A stretch of 64,000 bases of DNA, taken from positions 111,249,271 through 111,313,270 of the forward strand of contig OW121851.1 of assembly GCA_933228895.1 (NCBI GenBank), given 5' to 3'. Shown piece by piece: positions 53,245 through 63,997 of the stretch. Numbering within the stretch: the stretch's first letter is position 1; each line of letters starts with the position of its first letter. A program made the translations under genes and the position numbers. The notes beneath the pieces are model-generated. The model was not told the origin of the DNA and did not search any database. It was given only the letters and a program-made list of their open reading frames with translations. This stretch comes from Platycnemis pennipes (Eukaryota > Arthropoda > Insecta > Odonata > Platycnemididae).

Positions 53245-53495
53245 AACTATGAAAAGAAGACATGACAACTTAATCGGCAATATCTTAAGACACGATGACC
53301 TGATGAAGACAATCGTCGAAGGAAAAGTGAACGAGAAGAATGGAAAAGGCAGGCCTCGTATGAGTTACATAGAACAGGTCGTAAAGGACGTGAAAGAGAG
53401 GAACTACGTTAATATGAAGAGGTTGGCCGATAGAAGAATCGAGTGGAGGGCTGCGTCAAACCAATCCTAGGATTGTTGACCCTTGATGATGACGT
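53245..53495 (+). mobile_element. 5'-truncated RTE copy, short and well kept
   Basis: Open frame from 53249 to 53470: MKRRHDNLIGNILRHDDLMK through MKRLADRRIEWRAASNQS and stop, then the 3' end and gatgatga. Only the last 74 codons. Confidence 0.9.
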
Positions 53496-53499
53496 TTAA

Positions 53500-54880
53500 G
53501 TGGTGAATATATGTTACAACAGGGTTTCAGGATATTATAAGCGGCGGGAGAAGGAAGGGGGCAGAATAGTCCTCTCACTAGGGTGAAAATTTTCTTAAGC
53601 CGGCCCTGAATAGAGCAGCGGTTCTTAAACTTTTCAGCTCCTGACATGTATTAAATTAGGTTTATATGGAATAGGACTGATGGGCAGTGCAGGTTGGTAA
53701 AGGTCACCCCCTACCATATCTTAATGGTGACTTTTAAGGGCGTTATGCAATCAGAGTTGTAATTCTCAAATATATTTCTGCACCCATGCGCAAAAGTGAC
53801 AAGCTTTCATTAATTATGGAGATGAAAAAGCGGCTCTATAAAAATACGAATGCAACTTAATTATGGATACAATTTTTCTCCTTCGTCAAAGGACCGAATT
53901 AAACTTAAAAACCCATGACTCAAGTAATTCTTTATGTTTTGTTTGCTGCAACTGTGCACTATAATTGACGATATGTCTATTTATCGTCAAGACTTGCGCA
54001 CCCTGAAGAATATTCTATAGCCCCATAGGGTCCGTGCACCCTTGGATTAGAACCACTGGAATGGAAGCTAAGATGGCGGACGCGAAAGAGACGGGTCAAT
54101 CAGACTGTCCAGTCAGAGCATCGCTCGCAGTCACGGGGGCGAAAGCAATCAATCGTTTCCATCCAGAAGGCAGGCGCAAGGGTACGGAAGAAATCCCAAC
54201 GTTAGGCGATGAGCTCAAGGGATCGGTCCAGAATTTCCTTTGAGCTCAAAATTGGTTCCGAATTCCCTTCTGTAATCTCTTGTAAATGTCAAACGATACC
54301 ATTCACTTGAAAAACCTAGGGCTCAAATGAAAATAGAATGGAATTCAGCTAGGAAAAGATGGAAATTTAAAGAATGTACCGAGATAACTCGCATTTCATA
54401 TATTTAAGCATTGTTAACATTAAGACGAATAGATGATTCAACTACCGCCTTGTTAAGTAAATTACCTATGAGTTATACATTATATATTATAAAGAAAAAA
54501 TACCAAAATGCTAAAATTCCAAAATGCCAATGCTAATGAGAAAATAAAGTTTCTTATGTGCAAGTTTCTTCTTTTATTCCATATCTAACGAACGCACTTG
54601 AAACGCACCGAGTGATTATTGACTAACCAGCTGTTACGGCGATGGCTAAAGAAATCTATAAAATATAATGATTAATAAATAGAAGATATTGGCACCATAT
54701 CACCTGAAGATTGGTAAAGAGAAATAGATGCTGGTTTACAGTCGAAGAGAAGTTTTATACCACTGCTAAGACGGGAAAAAATGAGATTGATATTTCGAAA
54801 GGGTTTCATTATTAAGAAATAATGAAAGCTGCTAGTATCGAACTTAACAAGAAGAGTATAATAAATAAAAAATTTGCTTA
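53500..54880. other. No gene recognised
   Basis: A plus frame 54034-54243 (with MEAKMADAKETGQSD and a Kozak-like aagatggcg) is GC-richer than its surroundings, but no splice sites or domain support it. AT-rich from 54400. Confidence 0.3.
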
Positions 54881-54884
54881 CAGA

Positions 54885-55292
54885 ATTGGTTTGACGCAGC
54901 CCTCCAATCGATTCTTCTATTGGCCAACCTCTTCATATTGAAGTAATGCCTCTTTTTTACAACCTTCACAACCTGTTCCATGTGTCTCATACGAGGCCTT
55001 CCTTTGCCGTTCTTCCCGTTCCCCTCGACGATTGTCTTCATCAGGCCATCGTGTCTTAAGATATGGCCGATTAGGTTGTCCCGTGTTCTTCTTAGAGTTT
55101 TCAGAAGACTTCTCTTTTCTCCCACTCTCCCTAAGACTTCTTCATTAGTCACCCGGTCGATCCATTTTATCTTCATCATTCTTCGGTAGCACCATATTTC
55201 GAATGCTTCCACACTTTTCTTCTTGGCTGCTGTCATCGTCCATGCCTCACTGCCGTAAAGAAACATGCTCCAGATATACGTTCTGATGAATT
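54885..55292 (-). mobile_element. 5'-truncated RTE copy lacking its last ~25 bp
   Basis: Frame 54844-55266: FLYGSEAWTMTAAKKKSVEA, FEIWCYRRMMKIKWIDRVTN, LIGHILRHDGLMKTIVEG, RLANRRIDWRAASNQF. The usual end (ggattgttgacc plus tail) is missing, and it ends at aattggtttgacgcagccc. Confidence 0.9.
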
Positions 55293-55299
55293 AGGGATA

Positions 55300-56560
55300 A
55301 ACGGGTTTAAAAATTGGTTCTCACAAGACGGAGGATTTCCCCCTATTATTCACGTTACACGCGACGTACACTCTTTCTAGTTTTCTTGTCTTCTGCCGCA
55401 TTGTAAAGAAAAGAGAGTATTAGCTAGTTACCTATGAAATTAGCTTAAGTACGAGGAAAGAGTCATTCCATGATTTTACCACCGCATTCGTTGAAGATAT
55501 TTATCCCACGCCTTCGTGAGCGACTCACTGGTGATAGAAAAACTTTCGATAACTTATCACTATTCAAATGCATGATGATCACCAATAGCAGTTTATTAAC
55601 GTTGTTGTAATTGTGAAAGGTCAAGGGAGCGGGTGATTATGGGAAATTTTTCCAGACGCCACCATGCTATGCTAAAATATTAATTGGTATTTGCAATAGG
55701 GAACGGTCTCAATTGGTAAACCTTACGTGCCATCGATTATCAGGTAAATAATTCAATGAAGCCGAAATAATTAACCAACCCAAGCAATATCACGGACAAA
55801 AATGGATATGCTATAAGGTGAAATTGGAAAAGGAAGAGTAATTTAAAGTAACGGAGATAAAGAACTTGGGTAAAAACGTGGAGAAGATTCTTAGCGTGGA
55901 TAGAATCCATGTTGTAAGTAGAGTAATTTCATGGGCGTACCTTAAGGCTGAATATTTGTTATTCGTAACTAGATGCACGTAAGTAAATATATTGTGTTAA
56001 CATACTACATTGATTACAGAATATTTGTATTGGTACCAGGACCAGGTCCGGGCCAGTGCCATATCCCAAGCAACAAACATCTAATATTGCACATAACCAA
56101 CTATTCCATAGATAATACCATATTCCCTCACAAAATCTAGAATTAAATGGACCAGTCCTATTTTACGTGTTTTTTGTTGGGCAATAAATAATATTTTGTC
56201 AGAAATATTCCATTTATCTGTAACTCAAATGGTTCAGGACGGTATCTTTATCTTTAGCACACTCTCCACATCTTTGTGAAATGGGACTATGCGATAATAA
56301 TTCGATTACATAATATATAATACTCATTCATTGCGGAAGGATGGTGTTTTATGACGCGTTGATTAAATCATCAGCTTAAACAATCAGTAGTTAAATTGCA
56401 GCTGAAGTGAACGCGTTAAAAAAAACTACCTCTCCGGGTTGTTATGTTTGAAGCCATGCCAACAACGATTTATAGCTACATCTTTGATGTCCTGGTTCCA
56501 TACATACCGTAGCGAATACAAAGCGATGCGTGAAACATAAAAAAATCTTTCTTTGAGGTG
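55300..56560. other. No gene recognised
   Basis: AT-rich, only short frames. No repeat shared with the rest of the window. Confidence 0.35.
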
Positions 56561-56564
56561 TTCT

Positions 56565-57064
56565 AGCCAGCATCGACATCTGCATAATACCCTGCAAGCC
56601 ACCATAAGGTGTGTGGCAGGGGGTGAATTCTTACCAAACATAAACTACGCATCGTGCATAAAAAAGAATTAGTATTTACATACTGTTCGAAACTTCACTA
56701 TTTAAAAAAAAAGATAAAAATAGCAAAGCAAGCATAAAAAAACATGCTGTTAGTTGGGTTAGCTTCAAGTCCTTATACCAACTTGCAGCTACCAATGTTA
56801 TACATTGCTACACTCGTATTGGATATATTTACCGTTATTCATATCCCTAATAGTACGAGGAAAAAAGGACATTTTGAATCTGTCATTTCGGCAATAAATT
56901 TCTCTAATTTTGTGATTATGGTCCAGTCTACCATAGTAAGTTGGGGTTCGCAAAATATTTTTAACATCATCACTCAAAATATCGTCTTTGAATTTTTTTA
57001 AGAGAACATGGTTGTACACACATTGTGAATGACTACCTAGTATTAAAAAAAAACTAACTTTCAA
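56565..57064 (-). mobile_element. LINE-B 3' end with ORF C-terminus
   Basis: The minus strand encodes YYGRLDHNHKIREIYCRNDR then FKMSFFPRTIRDMNN, the typical last residues of CR1/L2/jockey-type ORFs (family: SFFPRTIRxWN). About 220 nt of 3' UTR follow, then the conserved stem-loop (ccccctgccacacacctta, tggtggcttgcagggtat) and an atgcagatgtcgatg tail. The same 3' end occurs in whole or part at 25905, 48430, 49465, 60965, 61440 and 63636. The plus frame 56744-57001 is a shadow. Confidence 0.8.
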
Positions 57065-57330
57065 GTGTTCATTCTTTCCTCGCTTCTTACACCGAACGGA
57101 CAGCCACCTGACGTTAGAATGTCATTTGTTTCACGCCCACTGCTGACGTCATCCCCTCGGGAGAATTCTCTCGGTAGGTTTACTGGAGTGGCGCTGTGGT
57201 TTCGAAGACGTCGGATCCCACCCTGCGGTCCGCAGTCTGCCGGAGAGAAAAGGAGGGGTTCGGAGAAGGAGGCGGTGGGCGAACGTCTCACAAATGGTGA
57301 GATCTCCTCCTTGGAAAATTAATTCTTAAT
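57065..57330. other. GC-richer unique patch
   Basis: Frames open on both strands (57065-57322 plus, 57061-57291 minus), tgacgtcat at 57144-57152, no recognisable protein. Could be an exon, a promoter or chance. Confidence 0.3.
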
Positions 57331-57499
57331 TGGTGCCGTCTCAAAACGTCCTTCAAACTGTTCTGATGGCGATCACCCCCTCTGGATTTTCTCGATCCTC
57401 GATCAGCACTTTAAATTCCCTTGTTTCATTCATTTCGGGTAAGATAAAATCATTTCCGAAGTGGTCTAATTCTATCATTAGGTGCTAAAATGTTACGAT

Positions 57500-57960
57500 C
57501 ATAGTTTTACAGTAGAAGGACTCGGGAGTTGGACGAAGCAGAGAGAAAATAGCTAGCAGAAATACCCTAGCGAAGAAACCAGTAACTATTAAATAATCGA
57601 CTTACAGATGAATATTAAAGTTTGGTAATAAAGAAATATTAAAGATAACCTATCTCCAGAGCAGTTTTTGTAATGGAAATGTCTTGGATCATAACTGCTG
57701 CCGAAACATTAACTATGGGAGCTCTTGAAAGACATTTTACTGGATTATGGCGGTGTATTGATTATGCCAAGTTACAAGCAGAGAAGTTCTAGCCTGAGTG
57801 GTGGGAATAAAAAATAGCCTTTTGAAAAAGAAAACGGGTAGCCTAATCGACCATGTCTTGAAACACAATGATATGATGAAGAAGGCCGGTGAGGGAAAAG
57901 TAATGGGAAAATGGAAATGTTAGACCTAGTTTTAAACACAAGGAACTAATAGGAAATAAT
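57500..57960 (+). mobile_element. Old RTE fragment
   Basis: caggcgaag-like start, ctgctgccgaaacattaact, tggcggtgtattgat, gggtagcctaatcgaccatg, tcttgaaacacaatgatatg and ggagggaaaagtaatggg-like words match the C-terminal domain coding region in order. Confidence 0.6.
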
Positions 57961-58189
57961 GTAACTCAAAATAATTGCTTTAATAATAGTAATTAAAATT
58001 TAAATAATAATAGTAATTTTTACGCATATCTCTACGCACGGAAAAGTTATCAAGTGGGGTTAGTGATTGAACAGTGATCGTGATATCTTGAAGAAATAGT
58101 GATGGTGGTCGGTGACGCATACTGATAAGAAACATGGTACGTCTTATGATACCAAGAAGTGGACCTTGTGAAAAGACAATTGCTAAATA

Positions 58190-58475
58190 TCACCTTAAGT
58201 TCAATAAAAAACCTAAGTTTGGGGTAGGCATCAGCAGCGAAGAGACCAAGGCAAACCGTAAACTAGGGAAACAAAGTTTGAGGTGGTGAAAGAGTGTTAT
58301 CATCTGGAAGTAGTAAGTCCAAGTAACCAGTAATGGATGCAGAAAGAAGGAGATATGTAGTCAGTAGAATAGACCAGGCGAAGAGGGAATTCTACCAAAA
58401 TAACAATCTTCTTACAGCTGGAAATACTAGCGTGGAAATTAGAGCCAATATTAGGGTTGTTGGATTACAGTGATG
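58190..58475 (+). mobile_element. Old RTE copy with internal deletion
   Basis: From gcgaagagaccaaggcaaac to cttacagctggaaatactag and cgtggaaattaga it follows the RTE, then jumps directly to the 3' end (ccaatattagggttgttgga, gtgatgaagat). The C-terminal domain is deleted. Confidence 0.7.
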
Positions 58476-58680
58476 AAGATAATAAGGAATTGTAAAATGA
58501 ACTGTGGAATTTGAGGTGTATAAGATTAACATGTGGTCCTGGAGATAAACTTTAGGATTTGTAAAGGATGGAGGAAGCCAAATCATGACTGATGTGGGGT
58601 ATATAAATCCCACATTAAAAAGTGCTTCAAACCCGAATGAAAAGTTGGGAATGGAAGGGTAGGAATGATGGATGGTAAGA
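58476..58680. other. Spacer, no feature
   Basis: Nothing recognised. Confidence 0.3.
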
Positions 58681-58684
58681 AGTG

Positions 58685-58801
58685 AAAATAAAAGTACTTG
58701 GTTAATTCCACAATTTATTGCATAGTCTCTATCGGTTTCAACTTTTACAGATCATCATCAGGAGTCAATAAATTTTGGAATCTACCAAGTACTTTTATTT
58801 T
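58685..58801. mobile_element. Short foldback enclosing a hammerhead-like core
   Basis: Perfect 18-bp arms aaaataaaagtacttggt (58685-58702) and accaagtacttttatttt (58784-58801). Minus strand inside: CTC, CTGATGA (58755-58761), a weak stem II, GAAAC (58735-58739), CGATA, GAG. Both core boxes are exact. Similar sequences are typical of PLE termini, but no PLE ORF is nearby. Confidence 0.6.
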
Positions 58802-58849
58802 TTCTGTGTGTCTAAATTCCACCAAGTAAACTTGCCGACCATCGATTTT

Positions 58850-59098
58850 AATGGTTGGAAAGAAACCTGGCGTCGGCATTAGCCTGCTCTTGATGCAAGG
58901 TACACGGCTTAACGTCCCATCCGACGGGCGCAGTACTGAACCCAAAGTGCTCTCTACTCAGCACTCCAGTAATGGCCTGTTTACCGGTGTAACATATTTG
59001 TCACAGCAGATATTTTTCATTGGCAGCACGGGATTGCAAACCCGTACCCTCGGATTGGGAAGCCAGAACTCCAATCACTACACCAACCTCATGATCAT
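58850..59098 (-). repeat. SINE S1, moderately diverged
   Basis: cctggcgtcggcattagcct, gcttaacgtcccatccgacg, then the head gggattgcaaacccgtaccc and cactacaccaacctcatgat. Confidence 0.85.
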
Positions 59099-59110
59099 CA
59101 CATGAGAAAG

Positions 59111-59465
59111 TTTCTATTATTCTATTCTAGTTTCTATTATTCTATTCTAGTTTCTATTATTCTATTCTAGTTTCTATTATTCTATTCTAGTTTCTATTAT
59201 TCTATTCTAGTTTCTATTATTCTATTCTAGTTTCTATTATTCTATTCTAGTTTCTATTATTCTATTCTAGTTTCTATTATTCTATTCTAGTTTCTATTAT
59301 TCTATTCTAGTTTCTATTATTCTATTCTAGTTTCTATTATTCTATTCTAGTTTCTATTATTCTATTCTAGTTTCTATTATTCTATTCTAGTTTCTATTAT
59401 TCTATTCTAGTTTCTATTATTCTATTCTAGTTTCTATTATTCTATTCTAGTTTCTATTATTCTAT
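59111..59465 (+). repeat. Perfect 20-bp minisatellite, 17.75 units
   Basis: Unit tttctattattctattctag, seventeen identical copies and a 15-bp remainder. No variant unit was seen. Flanks are themselves similar: cacatgagaaag before and cacatgaaaaag after, with tatctattatttt following. Confidence 0.98.
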
Positions 59466-59469
59466 CACA

Positions 59470-59920
59470 TGAAAAAGTATCTATTATTTTCCACTGATTT
59501 ATTCTCTCAAAAATGTGGATTTTCATGAGTGGTATTGTCCGCGAAAGTTATGCTTGAGTATTTATCACTATTCGAATACTATTAGTCTCAAGAAATCTAG
59601 GATGTTTATATTCATGTGATGGCGTAAAGGTCACCCCACCCCGCTGGAAAATACCCTATTGTGCCTTCCATATTGGTTCGCGGCAACTAATATTCGTGGT
59701 GGTTTCCCGTTGCCTTTCCCAATAACTATTTTAAAGAAACCTCTCCCCTTCACAAGGGACTGTGACCGTAACCCCAGGTCGCGGTGAGATGCCATTTGCA
59801 CGGTTGCCCCTTAAGAGCGAACAATGTGTTGACTTGTCCCCTTCTTTTGCCCTTTGACCTCTCTAGAATGGATCAGGTGTGAAGAGCTTGAATGGTATTC
59901 TGCAACATACGACGCCAATA
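59470..59920. other. No gene recognised
   Basis: The stretch 59630-59880 is GC-richer with plus-strand T/C bias; no repeat match in the window. Confidence 0.3.
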
Positions 59921-59921
59921 G

Positions 59922-60403
59922 TGATATTGAGCCGTGACGTCATGCGGTGACGTCGAGTTTTTAAGCTGGCGAAAGCGTACAGTTTTTAAAGAGTAATATC
60001 TTTGTAACACGACATGATTATTCAGCAAAATATTTCCCAAGTAAATTTTAACTTCTCATTTAAATGGATACAAAAAATAGTGCATGTTCCGCAATATTGA
60101 GGGATATCTAGTTTCGCTGGCAATGTGATATCATCAGGTACAAAGACCTGTTTATGACCAGTGATATCATCAGGTACAAAGTTTTTACCTGATGATGTCA
60201 CATTGGCAGTGAAACTAGACATCCCTCAATAATGAGGAACATGCACTATTTTCTATATCTATTTCAATCAGAAGTTGAAATTTGCTTGGCAAATATTTTG
60301 CTGAAGAATTAACTTGTGCTACAAAAACATTGCTCTTTAAACATTGAACGTTTTCGCCAGCTTAAAAACTCGACGTCATCGCATGACGTCACGGCACGAT
60401 ATC
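59922..60403. mobile_element. 482-bp foldback with hammerhead-like core in each arm
   Basis: The arms run from tgatattgagccgtgacgtc to gacgtcacggcacgatatca, about 200 bp each, imperfect. Minus strand left arm: CTGATGA (60131-60137) and GAAAC (60111-60115). Plus strand right arm: CTGATGA (60189-60195) and GAAAC (60211-60215). The centre has a 20-bp direct repeat tgatatcatcaggtacaaag (60127, 60162). No ORF. Confidence 0.75.
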
Positions 60404-60409
60404 AACATG

Positions 60410-60960
60410 GGCGTTGTTTATCTTTTGCACCTGGAGATAAGTTGTTTAACGATTACTTAGCGAAAACGAATGTATTTATCTCATTTGTTTAATTGTTTTA
60501 TTAATACTTTAATAATTAAGTTGTATCATGCAGTAAACTGTGTATTTAGATGATTTATATAATTAGTGTGGATCAAAACGAGCAAATCGACCTCAAAATA
60601 TGCAACAAGACCTGTATAATGTCCTGCCTGTTTTCACTTCAAGGATCTCTGCTGTGACAAAGCGATATCTGCTTTTTTTAAAGAAAGATACCTACCCTCG
60701 TAAGGAACTCGGCCGAAGACACATTGTCGGATTGTTGCTTTTTTTAAATCCCTTATCTGTCTTTGTTTCGTCCAAGAAATGGTAAAAAAAACTCAAAACT
60801 ATATATTTGCTTCCTTTTCTTCTAAAATAAAATTCTGTGTCTGTAGCCATATGGAAACTATACCGTGAAGTGACGTCAGTAGACGTTTCAGGTCACGTGA
60901 ATTTCGTCAATTTTCGGAAACATTTTAATATCACTTAATAATCTTTGTGGGTGGCATAGA
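60410..60960. other. No gene recognised
   Basis: Frame 60600-60785 plus has no domain. A tgacgtcag word occurs at 60871. Confidence 0.3.
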
Positions 60961-60964
60961 AAAT

Positions 60965-61290
60965 CTATATCTACATCTACACGATACCCTGCAAGCCACC
61001 GCGAGGGTATGTGGCAGGGGGTGAAGATCACCAAGCATGCACTACTAACATGCAAACTAGCAACTATATTGTCTCATGCAACTTGATTGTTAGTATCTAT
61101 GTAGTATTTAAGGGGTTAATACATGCATCATGCACTACAGACTACTCTATAATATTTCCCCTACCTATCCCTTTGCTATGCTGCCTATTCTGTTCTCTTA
61201 TAGTACGGGGGAAAACGCCATTTTGAATCTATCGGTACGACAATCTATCACTCCAATCTTATTTATCTGGTCGAATCTAGCATAATACGC
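60965..61290 (-). mobile_element. LINE-B 3' end with ORF remnant
   Basis: The complement of 61205-61270 gives a decayed VFPRTIREQN. The stem-loop and tail (tctacatctacacgatac, cctgcaagccaccgcgaggg) lie at 60968-61022. Confidence 0.75.
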
Positions 61291-61317
61291 TGGTTTTTTT
61301 TAAATATTGGCTTGTTT

Positions 61318-61372
61318 TTTTTAATATTGAGTTTTTGTTAATATTGAGTTTTTGTTAATATTGACTTATACT
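61318..61372 (+). repeat. Short tandem repeat, ~17 bp unit
   Basis: ttaatattgagtttttg occurs two to three times in succession, with a related copy before it. Confidence 0.75.
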
Positions 61373-61439
61373 GTCTAAATTTGTAACTAAATGTTTAATC
61401 AAGTTCATCATCAATATCCGAGAAACAAATTGCATGCAA

Positions 61440-61515
61440 ATTCCCCACTCTACAATAATAATATCCTGCAAGCCACCATAAAGGTGTGTGGCAGGGGAAG
61501 TTCTATTCATGAAAT
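61440..61515 (-). mobile_element. LINE-B 3' end fragment
   Basis: atcctgcaagccaccataaa and ggtgtgtggcagggg are the complement of the conserved 3' stem-loop. Confidence 0.7.
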
Positions 61516-61519
61516 ATAT

Positions 61520-62228
61520 TGAGTTTTTTTCGCTTGAGTCAGGCAATAGGCAGTAATATGATATACCATTATATTTTGCCTAGACTTTGCGATTAAATGC
61601 CTCGTCCCTCCAAGAGGTCGGACGCATTAAGGTCACCGCAGGTGCGAAATACGAGATATCGAGGCTCTTCAACGAGGCCTTGACCTCTTTTGCAATAACC
61701 CTTGTGTTGTTCCCCTGTGCTTTATGACGGGGAACGTTACTCGGTCCTTACGCAAAGCTTTTAATAGGTCGTCGCGTTAAAAAAGAAAAGCAGTCCATAA
61801 AAGTGACTGCTCTGTGTGACGAGTGCTCTTGAGTGACGATTGGAATCGAGCCGTAAATTCTCTCCCTCACCCGATGGAACGAACGGCAATAAACGGCAAA
61901 GGGATTGGGCCGAAATATGGCGCGTGTGGAATTACACCCCTCTACCGCATTTCAGGGTGAAGGGGTCAGCAGGGATTCCACGTGGACGGTTAGCAGGATA
62001 GTGGAATTGACGATTGTTGAAATGAAATCTCAACATTCGGATCCAAAAAAATGTGTGACATATAATTACACTAATATACATATACTGATTACACAACTAT
62101 GAAGCCAACAATAGGGTAAGTGGCACGGGATAAATTATCACCGAATATTCTCTACGCACTTGCTCTAATCGATATAAATTTACTTAGAGAGAAAAAATTG
62201 TCAATTATTCATCCTAAGAGCACCTGTC
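61520..62228. other. No gene recognised
   Basis: A plus frame of 65 codons (61905-62102) lacks features. Confidence 0.35.
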
Positions 62229-62229
62229 G

Positions 62230-62352
62230 CAAGATTATTAGTTCGATAGAGTCGGGTTAATCTTTGTAGAATCTCATCGTGAATAAAAGTAAATTTTTAT
62301 TATAATTTCAGAGACTTTTTAAAACAAATGCCCACCACCGATATTATCCAAC
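62230..62352 (+). repeat. Direct repeat, left copy (~120 bp)
   Basis: caagattattagttcgatag through cccaccaccgatattatcca; matches 63034-63151 with about five differences and a short indel. Confidence 0.9.
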
Positions 62353-62359
62353 GATGGTC

Positions 62360-63030
62360 TTATCAAAAAAGTATCCACCGTTGAATAAAACTGGTAGTTG
62401 TTAGTTATTCTTCAGACATAAAGCTGTGCAATTCTTATATAGATTTTGTCTTTAGCCACTCTCAAACGTTTAATGTGAAACGAAAAAAAAATTCATTTTT
62501 TTATTTTTGGCCTACTTAGTTATTTTCGTGAAGGCATTAAATGCTTGTTTCCAGCTAGTCGTGTAGCCAGGCAGTTGACGATCCGTTAGGAGCGTAAAAT
62601 ATTTTTTTCCGGTATACCAAGGACTACCAATAGTACTCACACCTATTACTCGGTAATTAAATTGCCTTATTGTCCCTTATCGTTCACGGAAAGAAAGATA
62701 TTTCAAATCCATCCGTACTTCAGCCTATATCGCTAACCATTTCTCTCTTATAATCGAATTTGAAAGCAATGAATGGGGTTTCATTCTGTTCCACAAATGA
62801 AATTTGCGATGAGTTCCTTCATTCTGGCAATGGAACAATTGACCTCAAGTATCGGCAAAAAAAAGCAAAACATTTTAAGAGATAAAATTAATATTGTACT
62901 CTGAATCTAAATGGGATTTTGTGCTCGAAAATTCTGCTCACGAAACGCACAAGTAAGATTATAGAAGTAGACTGTTTTGATCCATAGTTTCAAATCATAA
63001 TTATTACTTCGCATAGCACCAAGATTTGTC
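62360..63030. other. Interval between the direct repeats
   Basis: No ORF, no primer-binding site or polypurine tract that I can defend. Confidence 0.4.
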
Positions 63031-63033
63031 ACT

Positions 63034-63151
63034 CAAGATTATTAGTTCGATAGAGTCGGGTTGATCTTTGTAGAATCTCATCGCGAATAAAAGTAAATTA
63101 TAATTTCAGAGACTTTTTAAAACAGATGCCCACCACCGATTTTATCCAACT
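63034..63151 (+). repeat. Direct repeat, right copy
   Basis: Matches 62230-62352; start-to-start distance about 804 bp. Confidence 0.9.
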
Positions 63152-63159
63152 CAAGAAAA

Positions 63160-63450
63160 AATTATGTTAATACTTGTAATAACTATGTACCTAATGAGCC
63201 CTGGGGTGGGGGGAGAGGGGGCCAGATGGCCTCACCCACCCCAGGTTAAATAAACTCAATATCAATATCAAGAAGTCTTCGTACAGTCTCCCCCTTCAAG
63301 TGTATAAAATGGTGCGAACTACGCATAAATACACCTAAACATGGTTGAATATTTTTTCTTTGACTGCCAACGCGACACGCCGTATCGGTGGCGTGTAGAA
63401 TATGTTGTATATTAAATGAAATTCCCTTATTTGAATTCGTTTTAACCATT
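63160..63450. other. Spacer, no feature
   Basis: Contains a G-rich patch (63201-63223). Nothing else. Confidence 0.3.
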
Positions 63451-63451
63451 C

Positions 63452-63635
63452 TGTGTTCATCATCATCAAGGGTCGACAATCCTAGGATTGGTTTGACGCA
63501 GCCCTCCGCTTTATTCCTCTATCGCCCAACCTATTCATATCAATGTAATTCTTCTCTTTTACATCCGTCACAGCTTGCTCCATTTATCTCATACCCTCAA
63601 AGGCCTGCCTTTTCCATTCTTCCCATTCACATTGG
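63452..63635 (-). mobile_element. 5'-truncated RTE copy
   Basis: gatgat tail complement (atcatcatcaag), gtcgacaatcctaggattgg, gtttgacgcagccctccgct, then coding complement to cattcttcccattcaca. It joins directly to LINE-B at 63636. Confidence 0.85.
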
Positions 63636-63997
63636 ACCATAATCACAAAATTAGATAAATTGATTGCCGAACTGACAGATTCAAAATGTCCTATTTTCCT
63701 CGTAGTATTAGGGATATGAATAACGGTAAATATATCCATTACGAGTGAATTGATGCATTGAATAGGTAGCTGCATGTTGGTATAAGGACTTATAGCTAAC
63801 CCAACTAACGGCATGTTTTTGCATGCATGCTTTGCTATTTTCATCTTTTTTTAAATAGCGTAGTTTTGAACAGTACCTACCTATACAAGTACTAATCCTT
63901 TTTTTATGCATGATATGTAGTGAATGTTTGGTGAGAGTTCACCCCCTGCCACACACCTTTATGGTGGCTTGCAGAGTATTATGTAGATGTATTCCAT
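63636..63997 (+). mobile_element. LINE-B 3' end with ORF C-terminus
   Basis: DHNHKIR, stop, IDCRTDRFKMSYFPRSIRDM on the plus strand, then 3' UTR, stem-loop (caccccctgccacacacctt, tatggtggcttgcagagtat) and tatgtagatgt tail at 63990. Closest relative in the window is 56565-57064. Confidence 0.8.

Noticed and set aside
56744..57001. 85-codon frame similar to one at 63584-63844
   Set aside because: The similarity is real but is the antisense shadow of the LINE-B 3' region, whose sense strand shows the SFFPRTIRD motif.
59111..59465. CRISPR-like array
   Set aside because: Units are directly adjacent with no spacers; it is a minisatellite.
62230..63151. LTR retrotransposon
   Set aside because: No TG...CA ends, primer-binding site, polypurine tract or coding capacity.
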